64,000 nucleotides of DNA from Candidatus Bipolaricaulota bacterium (GTDB lineage: Bacteria > Bipolaricaulota > Bipolaricaulia > Bipolaricaulales > Bipolaricaulaceae), in assembly GCA_014360985.1 (NCBI GenBank), contig JACIWK010000009.1:24803-88802 (forward strand), read 5' to 3'. The notes under the pieces were generated by a model, which saw only the letters and a list, made by a program, of their open reading frames with translations, searched no databases and had not been told where the DNA came from. Below are positions 38,529 to 47,196 of this stretch, piece after piece (the first letter of the stretch is position 1; every line of letters begins with the position of its first letter). A program made the position numbers and the translations under genes.

Positions 38529-38942
38529 CTACCGCAGGAGGTGCACGTACTCCGCCATGTTCGGTTCCAGGCCGCTCGTGTCGGGGAGGGTCGTCCAGAA
38601 GAGGGAGAACACGAGCCCCTGATCGTGCTCGCCCGCAGCCACAACGTGCTCCCACGCGTCGGGCGCGGCCTGGGCCAGGGGGAGGTGGACGAAGTAGCAC
38701 TCCACCGTTTCTTCGGGCCCGTGCCACACCTCCTCAGCGAGAACACGGAGGTGGCCAAACTGCGCCAGGCCGGTCTCCTCGCGGGCTTCGCGCAAGGCAC
38801 CCTCGAGCGGGGTCTCGTCGGGCTCGATCGTGCCGCCCGGTACCTGGACGTCGGGAGCATCGGGCACATGATGGGTGAACACGAGGAGCTGTGGCCCGTC
38901 AGGGCTTTCCCGTGTGATGTACGCACATGCCCGCCGTCGCAT
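38529..38942 (-). CDS. Nudix hydrolase
   Basis: The 137-residue protein contains the Nudix box as GGTIEPDETPLEGALREA then REETGL (residues ~37-59), which binds Mg and hydrolyses nucleoside diphosphate-linked substrates. The rest (VQVPGG, YFVHLPL, VFSLFWTTLP) fits the small housekeeping type; the substrate is unknown. It is convergent with the ABC exporter and 24 bases separate their ends. Confidence 0.9.
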   Translation of the reverse strand: MRRRACAYITRESPDGPQLLVFTHHVPDAPDVQVPGGTIEPDETPLEGALREAREETGLAQFGHLRVLAEEVWHGPEETVECYFVHLPLAQAAPDAWEHVVAAGEHDQGLVFSLFWTTLPDTSGLEPNMAEYVHLLR

Positions 38943-39009
38943 TGCCGACCAAGCTTACCTGGTTGTCTCTGTCCGGGAGCGCGGTCCACTTCGTGGGCGA
39001 GGTCAAACC

Positions 39010-40431
39010 CTACTCCCCCGTGACACGCGGCGATCTCGACGGGGGGCTCTGGTCTCTCTCCTCCGTCACCCGTTTCGTGCGCCCCATCCAGTCGAGGTTG
39101 GGGATTCCCCCGAAGTGCTCGCGGAAGATGCGGTAGTAGAGGAGCTCCTCCTTGCTGTGAAGCCGCCACCCGTTGGGGAGGACGCGCTCACGGCGGAAGT
39201 CCGCGTCCGTGACCGATTTCTCGGCGTGCTCGGCAAGGAGGGTCGCCACGCCCGCCCCCTGCCAGAACTTGGCCTTCGGTCGCCACAGGACGGCGTCGGG
39301 AAGCAGACCCTGGAACGCCCGGCGGAGAATCCACTTCTCGACCGCGACTCCGTGGCGGTGGTGGACCTTGTACTGAGGCGGAATGCTCAGGGCGTACCTC
39401 ACCACGTCCAGATCCGCGAACGGGACGAATGGGACCAATCCGTGGGCGTAGGCACACCGGTCCACGCGCTGGAGGGCAGTGTTGTGGAGGCGCAGCACGA
39501 TATCCTCAAGCTCGCCGGGAATCTCGTTCAGGGGGAGTCGTTTGATGTAGTCGTACCCCGCGAACAACTCGTCACCCCCTTCGCCCGAGAGGACCGCGCC
39601 CACGTGGTCGGAGGCAAGCTGAGCGGCGAGGTAGTTGACAACCGATGACCGCACGAGCAGCGCGTCGAACGACTCCAGATGGTAGATAACCTCCGGCAGC
39701 GCGGCAACCAGGTCCTGCTCGGCAACCACGAGGCTGTGGTGCGTCGTTCCCAGGAACGAAGCCACCTGCTCTCCGTACGCGAGGTCGGGAGCTCCCTTCA
39801 CCCCGCTCACAAAGGAGTGGAAGGTCCCCACGTGTCGCCGGGCCAACGTGGCGATGACGGAGGAGTCCACACCCCCCGACAGCCATGCGCCCATCGCTTC
39901 GGTTCTCATACAGCGAGCCACAGCCCGGTCCAGTGTGCGCCGCAACTCAAGAGCGATCCGGTCCGGGTCAGTGTAAGGCAGTCTCCCGCTCTCCACCTCG
40001 CCGTAACGGTGGAACCCGTCGCGCGGGGTGTACCACGTGCCGGGCGGGAACTCGTTCACGTCCTCTGTGAGCGCGAGGAGGGCCTTGACCTCGGAGGCGA
40101 ACGCCAGCGTCCCGCGCTCCGTGCGCCCGTAGTACAGAGGCCTCACACCCAGGGGCCCTCGAGCCAGAAACAGCCCGCGGTCGGAGGCCGCTGCCAGCAC
40201 GCACGGTTGGCTCCACCCCCTCAAGGCTTCGGGAGCGGCGTTCTGAACTGGGACGCCATCCCAGGCAACGTTCTGGGAGAAGGAACGGGACGCACGACGC
40301 GTCTCGGCATCGGACCAGGAGGCCTGGATCGTGAGCTGAGGACGGTTGATCGTCTTCAGGTGATCATCCCCGCGATGCCGAATCCTCTGCATCATCGCGG
40401 CGACCTCACCCTGTCGCCCACCCTCTGCCAT
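39010..40431 (-). CDS. Asparagine-synthetase-like protein lacking the glutaminase cysteine
   Basis: The C-terminal synthetase domain is well kept: PP-loop AWLSGGVDSSVIATLA near residue 185, LSGEGGDELFAGYDYIKR and PKAKFWQG. The N-terminal glutaminase domain is short (~150 residues against ~200) and abnormal. The codons upstream of ATG 40431 read VAGIAG where active enzymes begin MCGIAG, with no start codon there, and most of the core is missing although IRHRGDD remains. It may use ammonia, may make another amide, or may be decaying. It is transcribed alone. Confidence 0.75.
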   Translation of the reverse strand: MAEGGRQGEVAAMMQRIRHRGDDHLKTINRPQLTIQASWSDAETRRASRSFSQNVAWDGVPVQNAAPEALRGWSQPCVLAAASDRGLFLARGPLGVRPLYYGRTERGTLAFASEVKALLALTEDVNEFPPGTWYTPRDGFHRYGEVESGRLPYTDPDRIALELRRTLDRAVARCMRTEAMGAWLSGGVDSSVIATLARRHVGTFHSFVSGVKGAPDLAYGEQVASFLGTTHHSLVVAEQDLVAALPEVIYHLESFDALLVRSSVVNYLAAQLASDHVGAVLSGEGGDELFAGYDYIKRLPLNEIPGELEDIVLRLHNTALQRVDRCAYAHGLVPFVPFADLDVVRYALSIPPQYKVHHRHGVAVEKWILRRAFQGLLPDAVLWRPKAKFWQGAGVATLLAEHAEKSVTDADFRRERVLPNGWRLHSKEELLYYRIFREHFGGIPNLDWMGRTKRVTEERDQSPPSRSPRVTGE

Positions 40432-40642
40432 GCCGGCGATACCGGCTACGGGGAACCACCCTCCCCGGACCCGCGAGTCCTCATCGTCTGCTCCACTCCC
40501 CTGGCAAGGATGTCCATGGCATCATCACCGTACGGGAACGTGGGGTCGTGTTCAAGCGCGACTGGAGGACAGCGACCCATGAGCCGTTGTCGGGAACACG
40601 CTTCCCATCCAACGCCACGGGCGACACCCACGGTTGGAGGTT

Positions 40643-40936
40643 CTAGAAGTGCCGCAGGTACTTCAGGGCCTCGAACAGCTCCTCGATCTTCTCCTCGCCG
40701 TGCCCTTCCTCGATCGCGTGGCTCACGCAGTGCCGGGTGTGGGACTCGGCGAGGGCCCGGGCAGTCCGGCTGAGGAGCCCCTGGACCGCAGCGATCTGCT
40801 TGAGGATGTCCACGCAGTACGCGTCCTCTTCCACCATTCGGCGGATGCCCTCGATGTGCCCGCCGGCCGTCCGCAAGCTGCGGATCATCTTCACCTTCAG
40901 CCCCGGTTCTTCCTTCAGGCTCCCCGCGTGTTCCAT
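40643..40936 (-). CDS. csoR: CsoR-like copper-sensing repressor
   Basis: The 97-residue all-helical regulator starts at ATG 40936 after GGAAGGAGG; an upstream ATG lies inside that ribosome site. Copper ligands of CsoR are present as Cys in EEDAYCVDILKQIAAVQ and His and Cys in ESHTRHCV. The basic N terminus (LKVKMIRSLRTAGGHIEGIRRMV) fits the DNA-binding face. It is 6 kb from the copper ATPases and next to pfkA, which is unexpected, so it probably acts in trans. Confidence 0.88.
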   Translation of the reverse strand: MEHAGSLKEEPGLKVKMIRSLRTAGGHIEGIRRMVEEDAYCVDILKQIAAVQGLLSRTARALAESHTRHCVSHAIEEGHGEEKIEELFEALKYLRHF

Positions 40937-40988
40937 TGGTCCTCCTTCCATGTCAGGCTCCGTCCGGGTTGGGTTGCCCCGACCCGCA

Positions 40989-41960
40989 TCACCGGGCGAG
41001 GACCTGGGCCAGATCCAGCAGGCCCGGATCGAGGGCCTTCGACTTCCCTGCCACGTCCGCCAGCGGTGTGAAGGCCACCTCGCCCCCCACCCATCCGGCA
41101 AGCACGCCGTGCTCTCCCCGGGCCAGGGCTTCCACGGCGGCGGCCCCGAGGCGGGTGGCGAGGAGGCGGTCGAACGCCCCCGGCGCCCCGCCCCGCTGCA
41201 CGTGGCCGAGGATCGTCACCCGCAGCTCGAACCCCAGCCGCTTCTCGTTCGCGTGGAAGTAGTCGGCGAGCCGGGCCGCGTTGTAGGAAGCCCCTTCGGC
41301 GACGACCACAAGGGCGTGGCTCTTCCCTCGCTCGTAGGCGTCGTGCATCTCCTGGGCCAGCGCCTCGGGGTCCGTCTCCACCTCCGGGATCACCACCGCC
41401 TCCGCCCCGCCCGCGATCCCCGCCATGAGGGCGAGGTACCCGCAATCGCGGCCCATGACCTCCACCAGAAACGCCCGGCCATGGGACGAGGCAGTGGTCT
41501 TGAGCCGGTCGATCGCCTCGAGGGCCACGTTGAGGGCGGTATCCACCCCGATCGTGATGTCGGATCCCGCGAGGTCGTTGTCGATCGTTGATGCCACCCC
41601 GACGACGGGGAACCCCATGCGCGACAGCTCGTACGCGCCGGTCTGAGAACCATTCCCGCCGATCACCACCAACGCTTCTGCCCCGTGGGAGCGCAGGGCG
41701 CGGAGGGCACGCTGGCGGCCGAGCTCGGTACGGAACTCCGGGCAGCGAGCGCTCCCGAGAACCGTTCCCCCCAGCTGGAGGATCCCCCCCACGTCCCGCG
41801 CCCCGAGGGGGGACATCTCCCCTCCGGCGAGCCCGGCATAGCCGCGCCGGACGCCGAGCACCTCCCAGCCTTGGGCGACCCCGGTGCGCACCACGGCGCG
41901 GATCGCCGCGTTCATCCCCGGGGCATCGCCTCCACTCGTGAGCACCGCGATCCGCTTCAT
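40989..41960 (-). CDS. pfkA: 6-phosphofructokinase
   Basis: The 323-residue enzyme phosphorylates fructose 6-phosphate. Clear motifs are AVLTSGGDAPGMNAAIR, GGTVLGSARCPEF, TIDNDLAGSD with the catalytic Asp, EVMGRDCGYLA and LGHVQRGGAPGAFDR. The phosphate-donor loop reads VVIGGNGSQTG: Gly at the position that favours ATP over pyrophosphate, but Asn where most ATP enzymes have the Mg-binding Asp (GGDGS). It overlaps the FAD oxidoreductase gene upstream by four bases, so the pair is one operon. Confidence 0.92.
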   Translation of the reverse strand: MKRIAVLTSGGDAPGMNAAIRAVVRTGVAQGWEVLGVRRGYAGLAGGEMSPLGARDVGGILQLGGTVLGSARCPEFRTELGRQRALRALRSHGAEALVVIGGNGSQTGAYELSRMGFPVVGVASTIDNDLAGSDITIGVDTALNVALEAIDRLKTTASSHGRAFLVEVMGRDCGYLALMAGIAGGAEAVVIPEVETDPEALAQEMHDAYERGKSHALVVVAEGASYNAARLADYFHANEKRLGFELRVTILGHVQRGGAPGAFDRLLATRLGAAAVEALARGEHGVLAGWVGGEVAFTPLADVAGKSKALDPGLLDLAQVLAR

Positions 41961-43294
41961 CGGCGGGCCGTGGCTTGCTCGAGGATCCGCCGTGCCGCCA
42001 ACACCCCGGTCACGGCGGCGAACACGATCCCTCGGGAGTGGCCCGACGCGTCGCCGGCAACGTAGAACCCGGGAAGCGCTGTCTCCATGCCCGGCCCCAC
42101 CGCGTACCGCGTGTCGTAGAACTTGATCTCCGGGGCGCAGAGGAGCGTTCCCTCCGAGGATAGTCCGGGGATAAGCCGGTCCAGAACGTCCACCGCCTCC
42201 ACGATGTCCACCACTACCCGGTGGGGGAGGGCCATCGACACATCTCCGGGGGTGAACGACGCCAGGGTGGGCTGGACGGACGCCCGGCGGATCCGGTCGG
42301 CAGTGGACCGCCGTCCCTGAGCGAGGTCCTTCAGCCGCTGCACGATCGGCTTCCCGCCGCCGATCGTCGTCGCCAGTTTGGCGATCGCCCGTCCGTACTC
42401 CGTCGTATCCTCCACCGGATCGGTGAGCTCGATGTGGACGAGAAGGGCGAAGTTGGTGTTGCCCGATTTGCGGTCGTTCTCGGCGTGGCCGTTCACGAGC
42501 ACGAACTCGCCGTGGTCCTCCTGCACGACGAACCCCCGCGGGTTGGTGCAGAACGTGCGAACCATGTCGTCGTAGGTCGGGGTTCGGACCCGAAGCTTGG
42601 CGTCGTACATCACCCGCTCGATGGGGTCGTAGAGCTCAGCGGGGAACTCCGCCCGTACCCCGACGTCGAGGGGACCGAACGAGGGCCCGACCCCGAGGGA
42701 GCGCGCCACCTCGCGCAGCCAGTACGCGCCCACCCGGCCGGGTGCGGCGAGGAGCTGCCGCGCCTCGATCTTGTGCTCCCTCACAACGACCGTGAACCGC
42801 CCGCCGTGGTGGTGGATCTCCTCCGCCGCTCTCCCGAGCTGGAACTCGATACCGCGCTCCACGAGGTCGCGGTAGATCGCGTCGATGACCTCCCGAATCC
42901 GCCCCGTGCCGATGTGGCGCTGGCGGCCGGCGATGAACTCGACCCCGGCCTGTGCCGCGGCCTTCTTGAGCTCGGCAAGCGCCTGCGGATCCTCGCCGGA
43001 ATACTGGGCGGGGGCCCCGTAACGGGTGAACACCCCGTCGACGTAGGCGATCAACTCCTCCAGCTCTCCCACCGAGCACCCGATCGCCTCCGGGTCGCCG
43101 CCGATGCGGGGGGTGAGGTTGAGCTTCCCGTCGGAGAACGCGCCTGCCCCACCCACCCCGCAGGTGTTGCTCGTCCGGTCACGCGGGGCGAGGCCCTTGT
43201 CCACGACCAGCGTGGACAGGCCCGACCCGGCGAGCTCGAGCGCGGCGAACAGCCCCGCCGGCCCTGCCCCTACCACCGCCACGTCGTACCGCAC
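41957..43294 (-). CDS. FAD-dependent oxidoreductase, COG2509 type
   Basis: The protein (445 residues) begins with a dinucleotide-binding fold (YDVAVVGAGPAGLFAALELAGSGLSTLVVDKG) and closes with the second FAD motif (ALPGFYVAGDASGHSRGIVFAAVTGVLAARRI). CGVGGAGAFSDGKLNL and NPRGFVVQEDHGEFVLVNGHA are typical of COG2509 dehydrogenases, whose substrate is unknown. GTG 43294 is preceded by AAAGGAGC. It heads the pfkA operon and diverges from rsmD. Confidence 0.85.
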   Translation of the reverse strand: MRYDVAVVGAGPAGLFAALELAGSGLSTLVVDKGLAPRDRTSNTCGVGGAGAFSDGKLNLTPRIGGDPEAIGCSVGELEELIAYVDGVFTRYGAPAQYSGEDPQALAELKKAAAQAGVEFIAGRQRHIGTGRIREVIDAIYRDLVERGIEFQLGRAAEEIHHHGGRFTVVVREHKIEARQLLAAPGRVGAYWLREVARSLGVGPSFGPLDVGVRAEFPAELYDPIERVMYDAKLRVRTPTYDDMVRTFCTNPRGFVVQEDHGEFVLVNGHAENDRKSGNTNFALLVHIELTDPVEDTTEYGRAIAKLATTIGGGKPIVQRLKDLAQGRRSTADRIRRASVQPTLASFTPGDVSMALPHRVVVDIVEAVDVLDRLIPGLSSEGTLLCAPEIKFYDTRYAVGPGMETALPGFYVAGDASGHSRGIVFAAVTGVLAARRILEQATARR

Positions 43295-43329
43295 GGTTTC
43301 GCTCCTTTCGGGCCGCTGGCCCGGTCGGT

Positions 43330-43336
43330 TATCCTA
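43330..43336. promoter_or_regulatory. Overlapping divergent -10 boxes between the FAD gene and rsmD
   Basis: TATCCT reads rightward at 43330-43335 and TAGGAT leftward at 43336-43331, almost the same bases. Leaders would be about 36-37 bases to each start, and both have ribosome sites. Confidence 0.35.
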
Positions 43337-43379
43337 GGGCAAACCACGGCATCGTAGCCCGTGGCGGGGAGGGTGCAAG

Positions 43380-43949
43380 GTGCGGATCAGCGCGGGGGAG
43401 TACCGAGGGCAGAGGCTCGCTGGGCCACGGGGCGCGGGGATCCGGCCGCTCCGGGACCGGGTCCGCCTTGCCCTGTTCGATACCGTGCGCGAGCTCGTGC
43501 CCGGGGCACGGTTCCTCGACCTGTTCGCGGGGACAGGAGCAGTGGGGCTGGAGGCCCTGTCCCGCGGGGCGGCCCACGCGGTGTTCGTGGATGGATCGGC
43601 GCAGGCGGTGCGCCTGGTCCGGGAGAACATCCGCCGCCTGGGGTGCGGCCCCCGCGCGGAGGTCGTGGAGGGGGACACCTTCGCTGCCCTGCGGTCCCTG
43701 GCGAGGAGGAAGGGGGAGTTCGACCTCGTGTTCGTCGGCGCTCCGTACGGCACTGGACTTGCCCCGCGCACGATGGAGGCCCTGGCCGAGCTCCGGCCCC
43801 TCACCGCGGGAGCTGTGGTGGTGGCGGAGACGTTCCACAAGGAGCCGATCGCTGATCGCTACGGCCCCCTTGTCCTCGAACTGCGGCGGACGTACGGGGA
43901 GACCGTGCTCTCGTTCTTCCGGTTTGTGCCCGAGGGGGGAGGCGGCTAG
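43380..43949 (+). CDS. rsmD: RsmD-like 16S rRNA guanine methyltransferase
   Basis: The 189-residue protein starts RISAGEYRGQRLAGPRGAGIRPLRDRVRLALFD and has the SAM-binding FLDLFAGTGAVGLEALSRGA, the pattern of RsmD (m2G966). The usual catalytic motif DPPY/F is GAPY here (LVFVGAPYGTG). Either the family consensus is relaxed in this lineage or activity is changed. GTG 43380 follows GGGGAGGG. It precedes surE in the same direction. Confidence 0.82.
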   Translation: MRISAGEYRGQRLAGPRGAGIRPLRDRVRLALFDTVRELVPGARFLDLFAGTGAVGLEALSRGAAHAVFVDGSAQAVRLVRENIRRLGCGPRAEVVEGDTFAALRSLARRKGEFDLVFVGAPYGTGLAPRTMEALAELRPLTAGAVVVAETFHKEPIADRYGPLVLELRRTYGETVLSFFRFVPEGGGG

Positions 43950-43972
43950 ACTGCCTCCCAATCGGGGAAAAG

Positions 43973-44776
43973 ATGGGAAAACCGTTCATCTTGGTCACGA
44001 ACGACGATGGGTACCTCTCGCCGGGGCTGCTCGCCCTGCGCAAGTCCCTCTCCGCGATCGGGGAGCCGTGGGTGCTCGCCCCGGACCGGAACTGGTCCGC
44101 CGCCTCCCGGACGAGGGTCTTCCACAAGCCGCTGCGCTTCTCGAGCGCCCGGCTCCCGGACGGCGAGGAGGTCCACGTCACAAATGGTGCCCCCTCCGAC
44201 TGCGTGCTCCTCGCCCTCCTCGGGCTCGCGCCGCGCCGGCCGGACCTCGTCGTGGCGGGGGTCAACATGGGAGCGAACATCGGTCACGACGTGACCTACT
44301 CGGGGACGGTCGCTGCGGCGATGGAGGGGGCATCGGCGGGGATCCCGGCGATCGCCGTATCCCTGGACCTTGGCCCGGAAGGCGGGGCGGAGCCGAGCCC
44401 CGATTACGAGATGGCGGCAGCGATCACGGCGCGGGTGGCGCGGCTCGTGCTGGCCAAGGGGAACGCGTTGGCGCGGACCTTGATCAACGTGAACGTGCCG
44501 CGCGGGGTGCCCAAAGGGGTCCGGGTGACCCGCCTCGGCGGCAAGATCTGGTCCGACGATCTTGTCCGCGGACAGGACCCGCGGGGTCGCGACTACTATT
44601 GGCTCACCGGCGAGATGCTTGCCTCCCCCCCCCACGGCGAGGAGGATACAGACGTGTGGGCCGTGCTCTCCGGGTATGTCTCGATCACCCCCCTCCACCT
44701 CGACCTCACCGCCTACCCCGTGCTGAACGACCTGCGGGGGTGGGAAGAGGAGATCCGCATCGGCGACGCGGCGTAA
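43973..44776 (+). CDS. surE: SurE 5'-nucleotidase
   Basis: SurE removes phosphate from nucleoside monophosphates and short polyphosphates in stationary phase or stress. The metal and catalytic motifs are LVTNDDGYLSPG, APDRNWSAAS, TNGAPSDCVLLAL and VAGVNMGANIGHDVTYSGTVAAAMEG. Length (267 residues) is normal. It lies 23 bases after rsmD and its stop is followed within four bases by a promoter box for the next gene. Confidence 0.95.
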   Translation: MGKPFILVTNDDGYLSPGLLALRKSLSAIGEPWVLAPDRNWSAASRTRVFHKPLRFSSARLPDGEEVHVTNGAPSDCVLLALLGLAPRRPDLVVAGVNMGANIGHDVTYSGTVAAAMEGASAGIPAIAVSLDLGPEGGAEPSPDYEMAAAITARVARLVLAKGNALARTLINVNVPRGVPKGVRVTRLGGKIWSDDLVRGQDPRGRDYYWLTGEMLASPPHGEEDTDVWAVLSGYVSITPLHLDLTAYPVLNDLRGWEEEIRIGDAA

Positions 44777-44780
44777 CTCC

Positions 44781-44786
44781 TATAAT
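44781..44786 (+). promoter_or_regulatory. -10 box directly before the DUF72 gene
   Basis: A consensus TATAAT lies four bases after the surE stop and ends six bases before the GTG at 44793. No ribosome site fits between them, so the transcript should be leaderless. Confidence 0.5.
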
Positions 44787-44792
44787 CCCGGC

Positions 44793-45509
44793 GTGGAAGT
44801 GCGCATCGGCTGTTGCGGGTGGTCGGCGCTGCGCCCCGCAGGGGACGTGCGGGGCCAGCATCGGCTCCAGCTCTACGCGGCTCGATTCTCACTCGTCGAG
44901 GTCAACTCCACGTTCTACCGCATCCCCCGGCCGGAGACCGTCCGCCGGTGGCGGGACCTCGCTGATCGGATGAACCCACGGTTTGAGTTCGCGGTCAAGG
45001 CCTACCGGGGAATCACCCACACCGCGCGGTTCCAGGGACCCCAGGCCCGCGACGGGTTCGCGCGTTCGCTCGAGGTGGCCCACGCGCTGCGGGCGAGGGT
45101 GCTCCTCCTCCAGTCCCCGCCTTCGTTTTCCCCCGCGCCCGCCCATGAGGAAGCCCTGGTTCGGTTCCTGTCGGAGGTGGACAGGAACGGGCTCACCCTC
45201 GTGTGGGAGCCGCGGGGGCAGTGGGGCGAGGATCCGGAACGGGTGGCCGCGGTGTGCCGGGAGCTCTCCTTGGTCCATTGTACGGACCCGTTCCGGGCCC
45301 TCCCCGTCACGGGGGGGATGACGTACCTCCGCCTGCATGGGTCCCCGCCGGGGACGCGGATGTACCGCTACACCTACACCGACCAGGACCTGGCGCGGCT
45401 CCGGGATTGCGTGTTGGGGCTGGACGCCGATCTCGTGTACGTGCTCTTCAACAACGACACGATGGCCTCCGATGCCCAAAGGTTCGTGCGGATGTGGGGC
45501 GAGCGATGA
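44793..45509 (+). CDS. DUF72 family protein
   Basis: This 238-residue TIM-barrel-like protein of the YecE/DUF72 family has GCCGWS near the start, FSLVEVNSTFYRIPRPETVRRW, FEFAVKAYRGITH, LLLQSPPSF, VWEPRGQW and TYLRLHGSP. The biochemical role of the family is not established. GTG 44793 is the start because the conserved block begins at once and a -10 box lies just upstream. It overlaps thrC by four bases. Confidence 0.9.
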   Translation: MEVRIGCCGWSALRPAGDVRGQHRLQLYAARFSLVEVNSTFYRIPRPETVRRWRDLADRMNPRFEFAVKAYRGITHTARFQGPQARDGFARSLEVAHALRARVLLLQSPPSFSPAPAHEEALVRFLSEVDRNGLTLVWEPRGQWGEDPERVAAVCRELSLVHCTDPFRALPVTGGMTYLRLHGSPPGTRMYRYTYTDQDLARLRDCVLGLDADLVYVLFNNDTMASDAQRFVRMWGER

Positions 45510-46627
45510 CGGGCGCGCTGCGGTGCCCCCTGTGCTCCTTCTCCACGGTGCCGGTTGCCGTGCCCCCGCTCTGTCCGCGGTGCGCCGTGCCGCTCGGCTA
45601 CCACCGCGAACCTTCCTCCCAGCTCGCCCCTTCCTCCCTCACCGGTCGGGGGATCTGGCGGTACGCCCCGCTCCTCCCGGACGTGGAACCGGCCACGCTG
45701 GGGGAAGGGTGGACTCCGCTTGTCCCCTCCTCGCGCCTTGGCCCCCAGCTGGGCGTGAGGCTATGGTTCAAGGTCGAGGGGATGAACCCCACCGGCTCGT
45801 TCAAGGACCGAGGGGCGGCGGTGCTCGTCGCCGCTTTGCGCTCGTTCGGGGCGCGGGCCGTGGCTGACGACTCGTCGGGGAACGCCGGAGCGGCCCTCGC
45901 CGCCTACGCCGCCCGGGCTGGGATCCGCGCCAGGCTGTTCGTGCCCGCGCACGCCTCGGGGCCCAAGCTCGCCCAGATCGCGGCGTACGGGGCGGAGGTG
46001 GTGCGCGTTCCCGGCCCGCGGGAGCGGGCCACGAATGCGGTCCGGGAGGCATGCGTTTCCGACCCGGACCTTCTCTACGCCTCGCACAACGCCTCGCCGT
46101 ACTTCGTCGCCGGGCTGACGACGATCGCCTACGAGCTGTTCGAGGACCTCGGCGGACGCGCCCCTGACCACATCGTGGTCCCCGTGGGCGGGGGCGGGTT
46201 GCTCCTCGGGCTCGTCCACGGGTTCACCCGGGCCCGCGAGCTGGGGTGGAGCGGGCGGGCCCCACGGGTCCACGTCGCCCAACCCGAGGCGTGCGCCCCG
46301 ATCGTCCGCGCCAGCGAAGGGGCTGACCCACTCGAACCGGCTCCCCGCGCCACGGTAGCCGAGGGGGCGCGGATCCCCCGCCCCGACCGGGGCCGCGAGA
46401 TCCTCGCCGCGCTGCACGCGGTGGGTGGGGAAGCGGTTGCGGTGGGCGAGGAGGAGATCGTCACCGCCCAAGCGACTCTCGCCCGCGCGGAGGGGCTATG
46501 GGTCGAGCCAACGGCGGCCCTCCCCATCGCCGCGCTCCCGTCCCTCCTCGCGCGGGGCGCAATCCGGCCCGGGGACGAGGTCGTGGTTCCCCTCACCGGG
46601 CACGGGCTCAAAGCGGGGAAGGGGTGA
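45506..46627 (+). CDS. thrC: Threonine synthase
   Basis: The PLP enzyme converts O-phosphohomoserine to threonine. An N-terminal zinc-ribbon-like segment (CPLC...CPRC, residues ~7-30) precedes LGEGWTPLVPSSRLG, the PLP lysine in NPTGSFKDRGAAV, SSGNAGAALAAYAARAG and the phosphate loop VPVGGGGLLLG. These are typical of ThrC; a related lyase is less likely. ATG 45506 overlaps the DUF72 stop. No other threonine gene is in the window. Confidence 0.88.
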   Translation: MTGALRCPLCSFSTVPVAVPPLCPRCAVPLGYHREPSSQLAPSSLTGRGIWRYAPLLPDVEPATLGEGWTPLVPSSRLGPQLGVRLWFKVEGMNPTGSFKDRGAAVLVAALRSFGARAVADDSSGNAGAALAAYAARAGIRARLFVPAHASGPKLAQIAAYGAEVVRVPGPRERATNAVREACVSDPDLLYASHNASPYFVAGLTTIAYELFEDLGGRAPDHIVVPVGGGGLLLGLVHGFTRARELGWSGRAPRVHVAQPEACAPIVRASEGADPLEPAPRATVAEGARIPRPDRGREILAALHAVGGEAVAVGEEEIVTAQATLARAEGLWVEPTAALPIAALPSLLARGAIRPGDEVVVPLTGHGLKAGKG

Positions 46628-46631
46628 GCGC

Positions 46632-47114
46632 GTGCTGATCGGCCTCCTCTCCGACACCCACGACCACCTGGACCACCTCCGGCGGGCGCTCGCCCTATGC
46701 CAACAGCGGGGGGCAGAGCTCGTCCTCCACGCCGGCGACTTCGTGTCGCCGTTCACCGCCGAGCCGTTCTGGGAGCTGGGCCTCCGGGTGATCGGCGTGT
46801 TCGGAAACAACGACGGGGATAAGCTGTACCTTCGGGAGAGGTTTGCCGGGGTGGGCAAGCTTCTCCGCGGGCCGCACGAAATCGAGCTCGGGGGGAGGCG
46901 GATCGTGCTCCTGCACGAGCCGCGGGCCCTCGACGCGCTCGTCGCGTCCGGCCGCTACGACCTCATCGCCTACGGCCACACCCACCGGCCGGAGGTGCGC
47001 CCCGGGCCGCCGGTGGTGGTGAACCCAGGGGAGTGCGCGGGCTGGCTCACCAACCGCCCGACGTGCGCCGTGGTCGATCTTGCCACGCTGCGCGCGGAGG
47101 TCCTCGACCTCTGA
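46632..47114 (+). CDS. YfcE/MJ0936-like metallophosphoesterase
   Basis: The 160-residue calcineurin-type phosphodiesterase shows GLLSDTHDHLDHL, VLHAGDFVS, VFGNNDGD, IVLLHEPR and IAYGHTHRPEV, the five metal-binding motifs in order. In the related motif the usual HG is HE (LLHEP). Relatives hydrolyse phosphodiesters with Mn. GTG 46632 lies four bases after thrC. Confidence 0.88.
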   Translation: MLIGLLSDTHDHLDHLRRALALCQQRGAELVLHAGDFVSPFTAEPFWELGLRVIGVFGNNDGDKLYLRERFAGVGKLLRGPHEIELGGRRIVLLHEPRALDALVASGRYDLIAYGHTHRPEVRPGPPVVVNPGECAGWLTNRPTCAVVDLATLRAEVLDL

Positions 47115-47125
47115 CCGCCCTGGTT

Positions 47126-47173
47126 CAGATCTTTTGTACGTTGGGCAGGGGGAGCCTGAAAAGCAAAGATCTG
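47126..47173. terminator. Inverted repeat between convergent genes
   Basis: CAGATCTTT (47126-47134) and AAAGATCTG (47165-47173) are a perfect 9-base inverted repeat with a 30-base loop between the phosphoesterase and a nitroreductase that read toward each other. It could end transcription from both sides, but the loop is long. Confidence 0.3.
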
Positions 47174-47196
47174 CCCCCAGCTCTCAGGCACTGGGG

